Source: Xanthomonas cucurbitae
GTDB lineage: Bacteria; Pseudomonadota; Gammaproteobacteria; Xanthomonadales; Xanthomonadaceae
DNA: 64,000 nt
Assembly: GCF_002939885.1 (NCBI RefSeq)
Contig: NZ_MDED01000007.1
Location: 62,001 to 126,000, forward strand
Reading direction: 5' to 3'
In this document: positions 17,310-27,028 of the stretch, one piece after another
How the letters are laid out: each line of letters begins with the position of its first letter
How positions within the stretch are numbered: position 1 is the stretch's first letter
Notes under the pieces: generated by a model
What the model was told of the DNA's origin: nothing
Seen by the model: only the letters and a program-made list of their open reading frames with translations
Database searches by the model: none
Position numbers and translations under genes: made by a program

Positions 17310-17343
17310 TGACGGCTCGACACCGCCCCCACAGGAATCTCGC

Positions 17344-17907
17344 ATGCGCACACCATTGAATGTCGTTGCCGTGTCCGGCAGTACCGCGCGCCCATCGCGC
17401 AGCCTGGCCCTGGCCGATGCCACCCTGGACGAGCTGGCGCAGCATCTGGCGCTCAAACCCAGCCGCATCCACCTGGGCGATATCGCACGCGCATTGGGAG
17501 CGGCGCAGTGGCGCGGCGATGTCGATGCAAGCACCGAACAGGTGCTGCGCCAGATCGAAACGGCAGACCTGCTGCTGGTGGTCGCACCGGTGTATCGCGG
17601 TTCGTATCCGGGCTTGCTCAAGCACCTGTTCGACCTGATCGACATGCACGCACTGATCGACACACCGGTATTGCTGGCCGCCACCGGTGGCAGCGAGCGA
17701 CACGCGCTGGTGATCGATCACCAGCTGCGGCCATTGTTCGCGTTCTTCCAGGCACTGACGTTGCCGATCGGCATCTATGCCAGCGAAAGCGATTTTCGCG
17801 ATTACCAGGTGGTCGATCCGGCGCTACGCCAACGCATCGCCCTGGCCGCCGAACGCGCTGCCGGCGTATTGGGCGTACGCCCCGACGCGCGACTGCGCAT
17901 TGCCTGA
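17344..17907 (+). CDS. msuE: NAD(P)H:FMN reductase MsuE/SsuE
   Basis: Flavodoxin-fold reductase of 187 residues that makes the FMNH2 needed by the two-component monooxygenases SfnG and SsuD. It has the phosphate loop [14 protein letters not shown] near residue 8, the strand [20 protein letters not shown] with the usual P-Y-G contact, and [20 protein letters not shown], which is typical of SsuE/MsuE. ATG 17344 is preceded by AGGAATCTCGC. It is the first gene of a six-gene run on the plus strand and lies directly behind a sigma-54 promoter. MsuE and SsuE are hard to separate by sequence; the context favours MsuE. Confidence 0.85.
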   Translation: MRTPLNVVAVSGSTARPSRSLALADATLDELAQHLALKPSRIHLGDIARALGAAQWRGDVDASTEQVLRQIETADLLLVVAPVYRGSYPGLLKHLFDLIDMHALIDTPVLLAATGGSERHALVIDHQLRPLFAFFQALTLPIGIYASESDFRDYQVVDPALRQRIALAAERAAGVLGVRPDARLRIA

Positions 17908-17954
17908 TCCGGTTCGCCGGCGCGAGCCCGGCAGCCCACATTAAGGAGATTGCG

Positions 17955-19118
17955 ATGGAGATGTTCTGGTTCATTCCCACCCACGGCGACAGCCGCTATC
18001 TGGGCACCAGCGAGGGCGCGCGCCAGGTCAGCGCCGACTACGTGACCCAGGTGGCCGTGGCGGCCGACACGCTGGGCTATGAAGGGGTCTTGATTCCCAC
18101 CGGGCGCTCCTGCGAAGACCCGTGGGTGATCGCGTCCAGCCTGATCAATGCCACGCGCCAACTGAAGTTTCTGGTGGCGCTGCGCCCCGGGCTGATGGCG
18201 CCCGCACTGGCCGCGCGCATGGCGGCCAGCTTCGACCGCCTCTCCGGCGGGCGCTTGTTGGTCAATCTGGTCACCGGCGGCGACCGCGGCGAGCTGGAAG
18301 GCGATGGCGTGTTTCTCGATCATGCCGACCGTTACGACGCCTCGGCCGAATTCATCCGGATCTGGCGCGAGATCATCCGCCACAGCCATGACAGCCAGAG
18401 CTACGACTTCGATGGCAAGCATTTGCAGGTCAAGGCGGCGCAACTGCTGTATCCCACCGTGCAGCGGCCGTATCCACCGGTGTGGTTCGGTGGTTCGTCC
18501 GATGCGGCGCACGATCTGGCCGCCGAACAGGTGGACACCTACCTCACCTGGGGCGAGCCGCCGGCCGCAGTGGCGCAGAAGATCGCCACCGTTCGCAACA
18601 AGGCCGCCGCGCTCGGGCGCACGCTGCGCTTCGGCATCCGCCTGCATGTGATCGTGCGCGAAACCGATGCGCAGGCCTGGGCCGCCGCCGATGCGCTGAT
18701 CCGTCATCTGGACGATGACACCGTGGAGCGCGCGCAGCGCGCCTTCGCCCGCATGGACTCGGTCGGCCAGCGGCGCATGGCCGCCCTGCATGGGCGTGGC
18801 CAGGGCCGCACGCGCGCCGATCTGGAAGTCAGCCCGAACCTGTGGGCCGGGGTTGGCTTGGTTCGCGGCGGAGCCGGCACTGCCCTGGTCGGCAGCCCGC
18901 AAACGGTGGTGCAGCGGATCGAGGAATACGCCGCGCTCGGCATCGACACCTTCATCTTTTCCGGCTATCCGCATCTGGAAGAGGCGTATCGCTTCGCCGA
19001 ACTGGTCTTCCCGCTGCTGCCACGCGCGCGCCGGCAAGCACTGCCCGGGCAACCACTGAGCGGCCCCTTCGGCGAAGTCATCGCCAACACCATCGTGCCA
19101 CGCGCTGCGGCGCGCTGA
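17955..19118 (+). CDS. ssuD: FMNH2-dependent alkanesulfonate monooxygenase SsuD
   Basis: Luciferase-like monooxygenase of 387 residues that desulfonates alkanesulfonates to aldehyde and sulfite. The start [38 protein letters not shown] and INLVTGG-type segment [18 protein letters not shown] are SsuD signatures. The active-site segment [16 protein letters not shown] is present, as is the arginine-rich flexible lid near [20 protein letters not shown] 17955 has a strong Shine-Dalgarno (AAGGAG). It is 47 bp downstream of msuE, its likely flavin supplier. Confidence 0.93.
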   Translation: MEMFWFIPTHGDSRYLGTSEGARQVSADYVTQVAVAADTLGYEGVLIPTGRSCEDPWVIASSLINATRQLKFLVALRPGLMAPALAARMAASFDRLSGGRLLVNLVTGGDRGELEGDGVFLDHADRYDASAEFIRIWREIIRHSHDSQSYDFDGKHLQVKAAQLLYPTVQRPYPPVWFGGSSDAAHDLAAEQVDTYLTWGEPPAAVAQKIATVRNKAAALGRTLRFGIRLHVIVRETDAQAWAAADALIRHLDDDTVERAQRAFARMDSVGQRRMAALHGRGQGRTRADLEVSPNLWAGVGLVRGGAGTALVGSPQTVVQRIEEYAALGIDTFIFSGYPHLEEAYRFAELVFPLLPRARRQALPGQPLSGPFGEVIANTIVPRAAAR

Positions 19119-19129
19119 CCGGAGCACCC

Positions 19130-20134
19130 ATGAAACGACGCAATTTGCTCAAACTCGGAACGCTGGCCGGTGTCGCGCTGGCTGCCCCGCCGCTGTTGTC
19201 CAGCGCGGCGGATGCACCACGCAAGATCGCCGTTCCCGAACGACTGCGCATGGATTACGCCTATTACTCGCCCACCTCGCTGGTGCTCAAGCACTTCGGC
19301 TGGCTGGAAGCGGCGCTCAAGCCGCAAGGCACCGAGGTCACCTGGGTGCTGTCGGCCGGCAGCAATCGCGCACTGGAGTATCTGGCAGGCAACAGCATCG
19401 ACTTCGCCAGTACCGCCGGCCTGGCCGCGCTGCTGGGTCGCGCCAACGGCAATCCGGTCAAGTCGATCTATGTGTACTCGCGCCCGGAGTGGGTCGCCCT
19501 GGTCGTCGGCAAGCAATCGCCCATCCAGCGCGTGGCCGAATTAAAGGGCAAACGGGTGGCCGCCACCAAGGGCACCGATGCGTATCTGTTCCTGCTGCGC
19601 GCGCTACACGAAGTCGGCTTGCACCGAAACGATGTCGAGATCGTCCATCTGCAGCATCCGGATGGGCGCATCGCCCTGGAACGCGGCAACGTCGATGCCT
19701 GAGCCGGACTGGACCCGCATATGGCCGCCAGCCAGCTCGAAGCCGGCTCACGGCTGCTCTATCGCAACGTCGCCTTCAATTCGTATGGTTTCTTGAACAC
19801 CAGCGAAAAATTTGCCGCCGCCTACCCCGAGCAGATTCCGCTGGTACTGCAGGCTTATGAAAAGGCGCGCCGTTGGGCGATCGCGCATCCGCAGGCATTG
19901 GCCAAGCTGATCGCCGAACAGGCACGGCTCTCGGTGCCGGTGGCGCAACTGCAGTTGCAGCGCACCGATCTCAGCCAGCCAGTGATCGGCGCCGAACAGC
20001 TGGCGGCCTTGCGCAGCGCCGCGCCGATCCTGCTCGAAGAAGGCCTGGTGCGACCGGGAACCGACCTGACCCAGGTATTGAGCACACTGATCGATCCACG
20101 CTACGCCACACGCGCACGCGTGGCGCAGGGATGA
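19130..20134 (+). pseudogene. ssuA: aliphatic sulfonate-binding protein SsuA, broken by an in-frame TGA
   Basis: Periplasmic binding protein of the ssu importer. It starts MKRRNLLKLGTLAGVALA, a Tat-like or Sec signal, and continues with MDYAYYSPTSLVLKHFGWLE and GRANGNPVKSIYVYSR. Codon 191, at 19700-19702, is TGA within GNVDA-stop-AGLDPHMAAS; the family has Trp here (DAWAGLDP), so one TGG to TGA change explains it. The frame continues intact to 20134 (335 codons in all) and couples to ssuC by an ATGA overlap. The first 190 residues alone lack much of the second lobe, so the product is probably inactive unless the stop is read through. Confidence 0.85.
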
Positions 20135-20991
20135 CGACCACGATGAATCAGACCTCGCTGCGCCTGTCGCGCACCCTGCCACCCTCTCTGCAGCGGCGCT
20201 GGCGCCTGCCTGCCGGCAGTCTGGGCCTGGTGTTGCCGGTGAGCTTCTTCGCCGCACTGGAACTGTGCTCGGCGTTGGGCTGGACACCACGTTATCTGCT
20301 GCCGCCTCCCAGCCAGATCCTGACCACGCTTGTAGACGAAGCCGGCCGCGGACTGGCCGGCCATCTGGGCGCCAGCGTGCTGCGGGTGCTGGTGGGCTTT
20401 GCTTTGGGTGCCGGGCTGGGGCTGCTGATCGGCATCGGCGTCGGCTTGAACCGCTGGCTGGAACGCTTGCTGGATCCCAGCTTCCAGGCGCTGCGTGCGG
20501 TTCCCAGCCTGGCCTGGGTGCCCTTGTTGTTGCTGTGGATGGGCATCGATGAAGCACCGAAGATCACCTTGATTGCTATCGGTGCGTTCTTCCCGATGTA
20601 TCTGGGTGTGGCCAATGGCCTGCGCCAGGTCGACCGCACGCTGATCGAGCTGGGCGAGACCTATGGCCTGTCCTGGGGCCGCATGGTGCAGCGGATCCTG
20701 CTGCCGGCCGCCCTGCCCTCCATCTTCACCGGGCTGCGTACCAGCCTGAGCCTGGCCTGGATGTTTCTGGTGGCCGCCGAATTGATCGCCGCCACGCGCG
20801 GGCTGGGTTATCTGCTGAGCGACGGGCGCGAAACCTCACGGCCGGACATCGTCATCGCCGCCATCGTATTGCTGGCCCTGCTCGGCAAACTCAGCGACAG
20901 CGTGCTCAAGGCGCTGGAAACCCGCACACTGCACTGGCGCGACAACCTGCAGAACCGCCACACCCATCCGCACGCGGCGCACCGGGCATGA
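20131..20991 (+). CDS. ssuC: aliphatic sulfonate ABC transporter permease SsuC
   Basis: Inner-membrane permease of 286 residues with about six hydrophobic helices. The conserved loop that docks on the ATPase is EAPKITLIAIGAFFPMYLG followed by YGLSWGRMVQRILLPAALPS, the typical SsuC/TauC segment. ATG 20131 overlaps the ssuA stop and the gene ends overlapping ssuB, so ssuA-ssuC-ssuB were built as a translationally coupled set. The nonsense codon in ssuA may reduce its expression by polarity. Confidence 0.93.
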   Translation: MTTTMNQTSLRLSRTLPPSLQRRWRLPAGSLGLVLPVSFFAALELCSALGWTPRYLLPPPSQILTTLVDEAGRGLAGHLGASVLRVLVGFALGAGLGLLIGIGVGLNRWLERLLDPSFQALRAVPSLAWVPLLLLWMGIDEAPKITLIAIGAFFPMYLGVANGLRQVDRTLIELGETYGLSWGRMVQRILLPAALPSIFTGLRTSLSLAWMFLVAAELIAATRGLGYLLSDGRETSRPDIVIAAIVLLALLGKLSDSVLKALETRTLHWRDNLQNRHTHPHAAHRA

Positions 20992-21743
20992 GTGCCGGCC
21001 TGCAGATCCGGGTGGCGGCAAAACGCTTCGGCGCGCGCCGCGTGCTGCAGGACATCGACCTGCGCGTGGCACCGGGAGAAGTGCTGAGCCTGATCGGCGC
21101 CAGCGGCTGCGGCAAGAGCACCTTGTTGCGTATCGTGGCCGGCCTGGAGCGCGACTACAGCGGCGAGGTGCTGCTGGACAGCAGGCGCGTACAGGGCATC
21201 GACCGCCGGATCGGCTTCATCTTCCAGGAGCCGCGCCTGCTGCCCTGGCTGGACGTGGCGGGCAATGTCGCCTTCGCCGACGACGCCGGCCTCTCGCCGG
21301 CGGCAGCACGGCAGTCGCCGCGCGTGCAGCAGTTGCTGGCCGAAGTCGGCCTGCTCGACCACGCGCAGACCCTGCCCAAGCAACTCTCCGGCGGCCAGGC
21401 GCAGCGGGTGGCACTGGCGCGCGGGTTGTACCGGCAACCGCAGGTGCTGTTACTGGACGAACCCTTCAGCGCCGTGGATGCGTTCACCCGCATCCGGCTG
21501 CAGGAGCTGCTGCTGCGTCTGGCCGGCGAGCATGGCTTCACCGTGCTGCTGGTGACGCACGATATCGAGGAAGCGGCCTATCTGAGCGACCGTGCCGTCG
21601 TGATCGGCGGCCAGCCCGGATCCATCGTGCATACCCAGGTGCTGGACACGCCGCGGCCACGCGACCGCCAGGTGCACGAGGCCACGCTGCGTGCGGCGCG
21701 CCAGGAGCTGCTGGCTGCGCTGCACGACATCCATGCAGTGTAG
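20988..21743 (+). CDS. ssuB: aliphatic sulfonate ABC transporter ATPase SsuB
   Basis: ATP-binding subunit of 251 residues that powers sulfonate import. Walker A is GASGCGKST, the Q loop is FIFQEPRLLPWL, the signature is LSGGQAQR, Walker B is VLLLDEPFSAVD and the switch histidine is in LLVTHDIEEAAYL. The wording QEPRLLPW is typical for nitrate/sulfonate/taurine importers. It overlaps ssuC by four bases (ATGA). The cognate binding protein gene in the same operon is broken. Confidence 0.94.
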   Translation: MSAGLQIRVAAKRFGARRVLQDIDLRVAPGEVLSLIGASGCGKSTLLRIVAGLERDYSGEVLLDSRRVQGIDRRIGFIFQEPRLLPWLDVAGNVAFADDAGLSPAAARQSPRVQQLLAEVGLLDHAQTLPKQLSGGQAQRVALARGLYRQPQVLLLDEPFSAVDAFTRIRLQELLLRLAGEHGFTVLLVTHDIEEAAYLSDRAVVIGGQPGSIVHTQVLDTPRPRDRQVHEATLRAARQELLAALHDIHAV

Positions 21744-21845
21744 GTCTGTGGTGATCGCCTGCCGACACCTGCCACTGCCCGCCGGCATGCACCCGCACCA
21801 CCGTGCATCGATCATTTACCTGCGACCCGAACGAGGTTATCGCGC

Positions 21846-23033
21846 ATGACCAGCCAGCAACTGCAACCCACCATGCTCAATCCGCTGCACACGGCCCGGC
21901 GCCTGGCCACCGAATTCGCTGCCACCGCGATCGAACGCGATGCGCGTGGCGGCACCCCCAAGGCAGAACGCGATGCATTGCGCGCCAGCGGCCTACTGGG
22001 CTTGAGCATCCCGGTGCAGTACGGCGGTCTTGGCGCCAGCTGGAGCGAGGTGCTGACCAGCGTGCGCGAATTCGCCAAGGTCGATAGCTCGATCGCGCAC
22101 GTCTTCGGTTTTCACCACCTGATGCTGGCCACGGTGCGCTTGTTCGGCCAGCGGGCACAATGGCAGCCGTGGCTGGAGCAGACCGCGCGCAAGCAGTGGT
22201 TCTGGGGCAACGCGCTCAATCCCCTGGATACGCGCACCATCGCCGTGCAGCACGCGGGCTGGCGCGAATTTTCCGGCAAGAAGAGTTTTTGTTCCGGCGC
22301 GCTCGACTCGCAGATGCTGATCGCCTCCGCACTGGACGAACGCAGCGGCACGCTGTTGATCGGCGCGGTGCCCACCGCACGCAGCGGCATCACGCTGGGC
22401 CACGATTGGGACAACATCGGCCAGCGCCAGACCGACAGCGGCAGCACCACCTTCGAGCGCGTCCGGGTGGAAGAGAACGAGCTGCTGCTCGATCCCGGCC
22501 CGCTGAGCACGCCGTTCGCCTGCCTGCGCCCGCTGCTGGCGCAACTGCTGTTTGCGCATGTCTTCCTCGGCATCGCCGAAGGCGCCTTCGACGAAGCGCG
22601 CAGCTACACTCTGACCGAAACACGCCCCTGGCATCGCTCCGGAGTCGCGCAAGCCAGCGACGATCCCTACATCCTGGCCCATTACGGCGAGTTCTGGCTG
22701 GGCCTGGAAAGCGCGCGCCTGCTGGCCGGTCGCGCCGCCGATCTGCTCGATGCTGCCTGGCGCAAGGAACATGCGCTCACCGGCGAGGAACGCGCGCAGG
22801 TGGCCCTGGCAGTGGCCGCCGCCAAGGTCGCCACCACACGCGTGGGGTTGGAGGTCAGCAGCAAACTCTTCGAGGTCACCGGCGCGCGCGCCACCCATGC
22901 GGCGCTGCGGCTGGACCGCTACTGGCGCAATCTGCGCACCCATACCCTGCACGACCCGGTCGACTACAAGGTGCGCGAACTCGGCGAATGGGCGCTACGG
23001 CAACAGGCACCAACGCCCAGCTTCTACTCATGA
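21846..23033 (+). CDS. SfnB / DszC-like flavin oxidoreductase for sulfur acquisition
   Basis: Acyl-CoA dehydrogenase-fold flavoprotein of 395 residues related to SfnB and to the dibenzothiophene monooxygenase DszC. The N-terminal helical domain includes LRASGLLGLSIPVQYGGLGA and VDSSIAHVFGFHHL; the middle beta domain has FWGNALNPLD and FSGKKSFCSGALDSQMLI; the C-terminal helices follow. FSGxKxFCSG with His-rich entry segments is typical of sulfur-scavenging members rather than beta-oxidation enzymes. It lies between ssuB and sfnR on the same strand, about 100 bp after ssuB. The substrate is not known for SfnB. Confidence 0.75.
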   Translation: MTSQQLQPTMLNPLHTARRLATEFAATAIERDARGGTPKAERDALRASGLLGLSIPVQYGGLGASWSEVLTSVREFAKVDSSIAHVFGFHHLMLATVRLFGQRAQWQPWLEQTARKQWFWGNALNPLDTRTIAVQHAGWREFSGKKSFCSGALDSQMLIASALDERSGTLLIGAVPTARSGITLGHDWDNIGQRQTDSGSTTFERVRVEENELLLDPGPLSTPFACLRPLLAQLLFAHVFLGIAEGAFDEARSYTLTETRPWHRSGVAQASDDPYILAHYGEFWLGLESARLLAGRAADLLDAAWRKEHALTGEERAQVALAVAAAKVATTRVGLEVSSKLFEVTGARATHAALRLDRYWRNLRTHTLHDPVDYKVRELGEWALRQQAPTPSFYS

Positions 23034-23121
23034 ATCCGTTGGCGGCGTTGTCGCCACAGCGAGTTCGCTTGCGCATCTGGTTGTTGCGCAGCGCCCCCTT
23101 CTCCCTCTTCGCGTCCGGCCC

Positions 23122-24198
23122 ATGTCCGATTTTCGTCTACTGACCCTGCCTTCGGTGTCACAACGCGCCGCTGCCGGCAACGGCAGGACTGCAGCGGCGC
23201 ACGTGTTCGAAGACCCGGCATCGCAGGCATTGCTGGCGCACCTGGAACGCGTGGCGCCCAGCGAAGCCAGCGTGCTGGTCATGGGCGAATCCGGAACCGG
23301 CAAGGAGCTGGTGGCACGCCATATCCATAGCCTCAGCGCGCGTGCGCAGCATCCGTTCGTGGCGGTCAATTGCGGAGCCTTCAGCGAATCGCTGGTGGAT
23401 GCGGAATTGTTCGGGCACGAAAAAGGCGCCTTCACGGGCGCGCTCAGCGCCAAGGCCGGCTGGTTCGAGGAAGCCAATGGCGGCACGCTGTTTCTCGACG
23501 AGATCGGCGACCTGCCGATGCCGATCCAGGTCAAGTTGCTACGCGTGTTGCAGGAGCGCGAAGTGGTGCGCCTGGGCTCACGCCGCAGCATTCCGATCGA
23601 CGTGCGGGTGCTGGCCGCCACCAACGTGCCGCTGGACCAGGCCATCGGCCAGGGGCAGTTCCGCCAGGACCTGTTCTACCGGCTCAACGTGGTGGGCGTG
23701 GAACTCAAGCCGCTGCGCGAACGGCCCGGCGACATTGCGCCGTTGATCCGTCATTTCGTGCAGATCTACAGCCAGCGCCTGGGCCATGGCCAGGTGACGA
23801 TCAGCCCGGAGGCCGAGCAGCGCCTGGTGCAGCACCCGTGGCCGGGCAACATCCGTGAGCTGGAAAATGTCATCCACCACACCTTGCTGATCCACCGCGA
23901 CGGCGTGGTGCGCGCCGACGATATCCGGCTGTCGCAGCTGCGCTTGCCCACCCAGTCCTCCAGCGAGACGCAGCCCGACGATGCTGCGGCCTTGCTCGCA
24001 CGCGCCTTCGCTACCTTGTTCGAGAGCAATGACGGCGCGCTGCATGCCACCGTCGAAGCGCAGCTGCTGCGCGCCGCCTACCGGCATTGCCACCATAACC
24101 AGGTCCGAACCGCGGCCTTGCTGGGACTGAGCCGCAACATCGTGCGTGCGCGTTTGATCGAGCTGGGCGAGCTGGTGGTCCACAAGCGCGTCCAGTGA
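23122..24198 (+). CDS. sfnR: sigma-54 enhancer-binding activator SfnR
   Basis: Transcription activator of 358 residues. It has almost no N-terminal sensing domain: the AAA+ domain begins by about residue 35. Walker A is GESGTGKE, the sigma-54 contact loop is GAFTGA inside ELFGHEKGAFTGALS, and Walker B is [11 protein letters not shown]. The C-terminal helix-turn-helix reads VRTAALLGLSRNIVRARLIE. This short architecture is that of SfnR, which activates sfn operons in pseudomonads. Start ATG 23122 (MSDFRLLT). The sigma-54 elements at sfnG and msuE are its likely targets. Without a sensor domain, its activity is probably set by its own expression level. Confidence 0.85.
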   Translation: MSDFRLLTLPSVSQRAAAGNGRTAAAHVFEDPASQALLAHLERVAPSEASVLVMGESGTGKELVARHIHSLSARAQHPFVAVNCGAFSESLVDAELFGHEKGAFTGALSAKAGWFEEANGGTLFLDEIGDLPMPIQVKLLRVLQEREVVRLGSRRSIPIDVRVLAATNVPLDQAIGQGQFRQDLFYRLNVVGVELKPLRERPGDIAPLIRHFVQIYSQRLGHGQVTISPEAEQRLVQHPWPGNIRELENVIHHTLLIHRDGVVRADDIRLSQLRLPTQSSSETQPDDAAALLARAFATLFESNDGALHATVEAQLLRAAYRHCHHNQVRTAALLGLSRNIVRARLIELGELVVHKRVQ

Positions 24199-24288
24199 TG
24201 TGCCGGGCGTCGATCCACGACTGCTGCGCGGCCCTGCACTGCGGCGTCGCGCGTTGCCCGGCCTTGCCCGCCGCCAAAGCCCCGCCGC

Positions 24289-24804
24289 TCAGCGGCGCCG
24301 ATACTCCACATAGGAGAATGCGAACGCGTGCCGCGCATCGGCGGCATGTTCTTCGCGCTGCACCGGCATCCACACCGCCGGATCGATCGCCGGAAAATGC
24401 GTATCGGCCTGTTCGACCGCAGTGTCCACCTCGGTGACGGCCAACAGGTCGGCACGCTCCAGCGTCAGCCGATAAACCTCGCCACCACCGATCACGCACA
24501 CCTCCGGCGCACCCGCCTGCTCGGCAAGTGCGATCGCCTGATCGACCGATGCCACCGCCTGCATGCCCTCGAACGGTACCTGTCCCGACCGCGTCAGCAC
24601 CAGGTTCAAACGTCCCGGCAGCGCACGCCCCAGCGATTGCGCCGTCTTGCGACCCATCAGGATCGGCTTGCCCAGCGTCAGCGCCTTGAAACGCTTGAGA
24701 TCGTCCGGCAGCTTCCACGGCAGGTCGTTGTCGCGGCCGATGGCGTTGTTGCGGTCGAAAGCAACGATCAGGGAGATGGCGAGCCGGCTGTTCTGCCCAC
24801 TCAT
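24289..24804 (-). CDS. folA: dihydrofolate reductase
   Basis: NADPH-dependent reductase of 171 residues that regenerates tetrahydrofolate. [20 protein letters not shown] holds the substrate loop with the catalytic acid (Asp in [10 protein letters not shown]), [20 protein letters not shown] binds NADPH, and [20 protein letters not shown] is the second nucleotide segment. Its ATG overlaps the thyA stop (ATGA), a coupling that makes sense because ThyA produces dihydrofolate. It ends convergently with sfnR, about 90 bp away. Confidence 0.95.
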   Translation of the reverse strand: MSGQNSRLAISLIVAFDRNNAIGRDNDLPWKLPDDLKRFKALTLGKPILMGRKTAQSLGRALPGRLNLVLTRSGQVPFEGMQAVASVDQAIALAEQAGAPEVCVIGGGEVYRLTLERADLLAVTEVDTAVEQADTHFPAIDPAVWMPVQREEHAADARHAFAFSYVEYRRR

Positions 24805-25595
24805 ACCGCCACCGGCGCCTTGATCGCCGGATGCGGGTCATAGCCTTCGATGGCGATGTCATCGAAGCCGAACGCAAACAGGTCGGTCACTTCGGGATTC
24901 AGGCGCAGTGTCGGCAACGCACGCGGGGCGCGGGCCAGCTGTTCGCGGGCCTGGTCGAAGTGGTTCGCATACAGGTGCGCGTCGCCCAGCGTATGCACGA
25001 AGTCGCCCACGCCCAGGCCGGTAGCCTGCGCCACCATGTGCGTCAGCAGCGCATAGCTGGCGATGTTGAACGGCACGCCCAGGAAGATATCGCCGCTGCG
25101 CTGATACAGCTGGCAGCTGAGCTTGCCGTCCACCACATAGAACTGGAACAGGCTATGGCAGGGCATCAAGGCCATCTGCGGCAGTTCGCCCACGTTCCAG
25201 GCGCTGATGACCAGCCGCCGCGAATCCGGGTTGCGCTTGATCTCGTCCACCAGCCACTGCATCTGGTCGATCTCCACGCCGTCCGGGCCGGTCCAGCGCC
25301 GCCACTGCTTGCCGTACACCGGGCCGAGGTCGCCGTTGTCGTCGGCCCATTCGTCCCAGATACGGACCTGGTGGTCCTTGAGATAGCCAATATTGGTGTC
25401 GCCCTGCAGGAACCACAGCAGCTCGTGGATGATCGAGCGCAGGTGCAGTTTCTTGGTGGTGACCAGCGGAAACCCGGCAGTGAGGTCGAAGCGCATCTGC
25501 CAGCCGAACACGCTGCGCGTGCCGGTACCGGTGCGGTCGGACTTCTCGGCACCGTGTTCCAGCACATGCTGCAGCAGGTCCAGATACGGCTTCAC
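24801..25595 (-). CDS. thyA: thymidylate synthase
   Basis: Converts dUMP to dTMP using methylene-tetrahydrofolate; 264 residues, exactly the E. coli length. It shows [18 protein letters not shown], the catalytic cysteine in [12 protein letters not shown], and [20 protein letters not shown]. The start is GTG at 25595, overlapping the stop of lgt as GTGA; no ATG lies near, and family alignment ([12 protein letters not shown]) supports this. The lgt-thyA-folA run has two four-base overlaps and is surely one operon. Confidence 0.96.
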   Translation of the reverse strand: MKPYLDLLQHVLEHGAEKSDRTGTGTRSVFGWQMRFDLTAGFPLVTTKKLHLRSIIHELLWFLQGDTNIGYLKDHQVRIWDEWADDNGDLGPVYGKQWRRWTGPDGVEIDQMQWLVDEIKRNPDSRRLVISAWNVGELPQMALMPCHSLFQFYVVDGKLSCQLYQRSGDIFLGVPFNIASYALLTHMVAQATGLGVGDFVHTLGDAHLYANHFDQAREQLARAPRALPTLRLNPEVTDLFAFGFDDIAIEGYDPHPAIKAPVAV

Positions 25596-26482
25596 TTGGC
25601 CGCCTCCACGCTGGCAGGCACCGGCAGCACCGGCTGCAACACCGGGGCGCGGCGCGACATCGCCAGCAACACCAGCCCCACTGCGATCAGCGGCAGGCTC
25701 AGGATCTGCCCCATCGTCAGCCAGTTGAACGCCAGGTAGCCGATCGGTGCGTCCGGTACCCGCACGAATTCCACGACGAAGCGGAACACGCCGTACAGCA
25801 ACGCAAACACGCCCGACACTGCATAGCGGGCGCGCGGCTTCATCGAGAGCGCCCACAGCACCACGAACATCACCACGCCTTCCAACGCCGCTTCATACAG
25901 CTGCGACGGATGACGCGCGAACCGATCCAGTGCCCCGGCGGCGTATTGCGCCTGGATCTGTGCCGGCGCCATATTGGCCAGCTCCGGTGCATGCGGAAAG
26001 ATCACGCCCCAACCGGCCTGGGTGAACTTGCCCCACAACTCGCCGCCGACAAAATTGCCCAGCCTCCCGAACCCAAGGCCCAGCGGCACCAGTGGCGCGA
26101 CGAAATCCATCACGTCGAAGAAGTGCAGGCGATGGCGGCGCGCCCACAGCCAGCAGGCCAGCAGCACCCCGAGCAGGCCACCGTGGAAGCTCATGCCGCC
26201 CTCCCAGACCTTGAACAGGATCAGCGGGTTGGCCAGGAAGGTGTCGAACGCATAAAACAGCATGTAGCCGATGCGCCCGCCCAGCACCACACCCAGCATG
26301 CCGTAGAACAGCAGGTCGGAGAACCCGTCCATGTCCACGCCCGGCAAGCGGCCGCGCAGGACGCGCGAGCGCCCCAGTGCCCAGGCCGAGAAGAAGGCCG
26401 CCAGGTACATCAAGCCATACCAGTGCACCTGCACCGGGCCAAGCGAGAAGGCGATGGGGTCGATGGCGTGCAGATAGATCAT
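25592..26482 (-). CDS. lgt: prolipoprotein diacylglyceryl transferase
   Basis: Inner-membrane enzyme of 296 residues that attaches diacylglycerol to the lipobox cysteine of prolipoproteins. Seven hydrophobic segments are visible. Conserved parts are [35 protein letters not shown] with the essential His-Gly, and the Lgt signature [17 protein letters not shown]. Start ATG 26482 (MIYLHAID). First gene of the lgt-thyA-folA operon; the lipoproteins LemA and the OmpA-like protein in this window would be its substrates. Confidence 0.95.
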   Translation of the reverse strand: MIYLHAIDPIAFSLGPVQVHWYGLMYLAAFFSAWALGRSRVLRGRLPGVDMDGFSDLLFYGMLGVVLGGRIGYMLFYAFDTFLANPLILFKVWEGGMSFHGGLLGVLLACWLWARRHRLHFFDVMDFVAPLVPLGLGFGRLGNFVGGELWGKFTQAGWGVIFPHAPELANMAPAQIQAQYAAGALDRFARHPSQLYEAALEGVVMFVVLWALSMKPRARYAVSGVFALLYGVFRFVVEFVRVPDAPIGYLAFNWLTMGQILSLPLIAVGLVLLAMSRRAPVLQPVLPVPASVEAAK

Positions 26483-26536
26483 GCGGACCGCGGATCATAA
26501 AAAAGCGAGGCCGCTATTCTGACACCTCAGGCACCC

Positions 26537-27028
26537 TCAGCCTAAAAGCTGTGGCCGGTTGGGCAGCTCGTCTTCATGCGGGGCATGAGCGTCGCGTGGG
26601 AAGTGGGCGGCCAGCAGCTCGGTCACCGCCTCGATGCCCGCCAGCACCGCCACCTCGTACTGGCCCTCGCGCAGGAACTGCTGCATACGCCGGCACACCT
26701 CGCCCCACTGGGCGTCCGGCACCCGGGCGCGCAGGCCACGATCGGCCACCACCTCGATGGCGTGGTCGGCCAGCAGCAGATAGATCAGCACCCCGTTGTT
26801 GGCCTCCGTCTCCCAGGTGCGCAGGTGCGCGAAGGCCTGTTCGGCGCTGTGCCGCGCGGTATGCCCGCGCCATAGCGCGGCCATCGGCAGGTCCGCCTCG
26901 ACCGCCACCATGATCTGCCCGGTGTGGCTGCGTTCGCTGGCGGCCACCGCCGCGGCGATCGTCTCCATGCAGGACGCTGGAAATCTGCGTTGCGCCGAGG
27001 GCGCGAAGACATGCCTGAGCCACCGCAT
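26537..27028 (-). CDS. TPM-domain protein
   Basis: Soluble-looking protein of 163 residues with one TPM (YgcG/Psb32) domain. AAAVAASERSHTGQIMVAVE, the ADRGLRARVPDAQWGEVCRR segment and the strand pair around NNGVLIYLLLADHAIEVVAD are family features. No signal peptide is seen. Its start overlaps the stop of the upstream larger TPM protein, so the two are co-translated. Plant TPM proteins act in photosystem II repair; the bacterial role is unknown. With LemA upstream this forms the common LemA-TPM-TPM cluster. Confidence 0.8.
   Translation of the reverse strand: MRWLRHVFAPSAQRRFPASCMETIAAAVAASERSHTGQIMVAVEADLPMAALWRGHTARHSAEQAFAHLRTWETEANNGVLIYLLLADHAIEVVADRGLRARVPDAQWGEVCRRMQQFLREGQYEVAVLAGIEAVTELLAAHFPRDAHAPHEDELPNRPQLLG

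Larger units (their letters stand above)
16501..17343. promoter_or_regulatory. long divergent control region between sfnG and msuE
   Basis: About 840 bp without a credible gene. It holds a sigma-54-like element facing sfnG (16626-16640), a better one facing msuE (17294-17309) and an inverted repeat with 11-bp arms at 17087-17127. The stretch from about 17040 to 17170 is clearly richer in A+T than its surroundings, as expected for an activator-binding or bent region. Confidence 0.6.
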
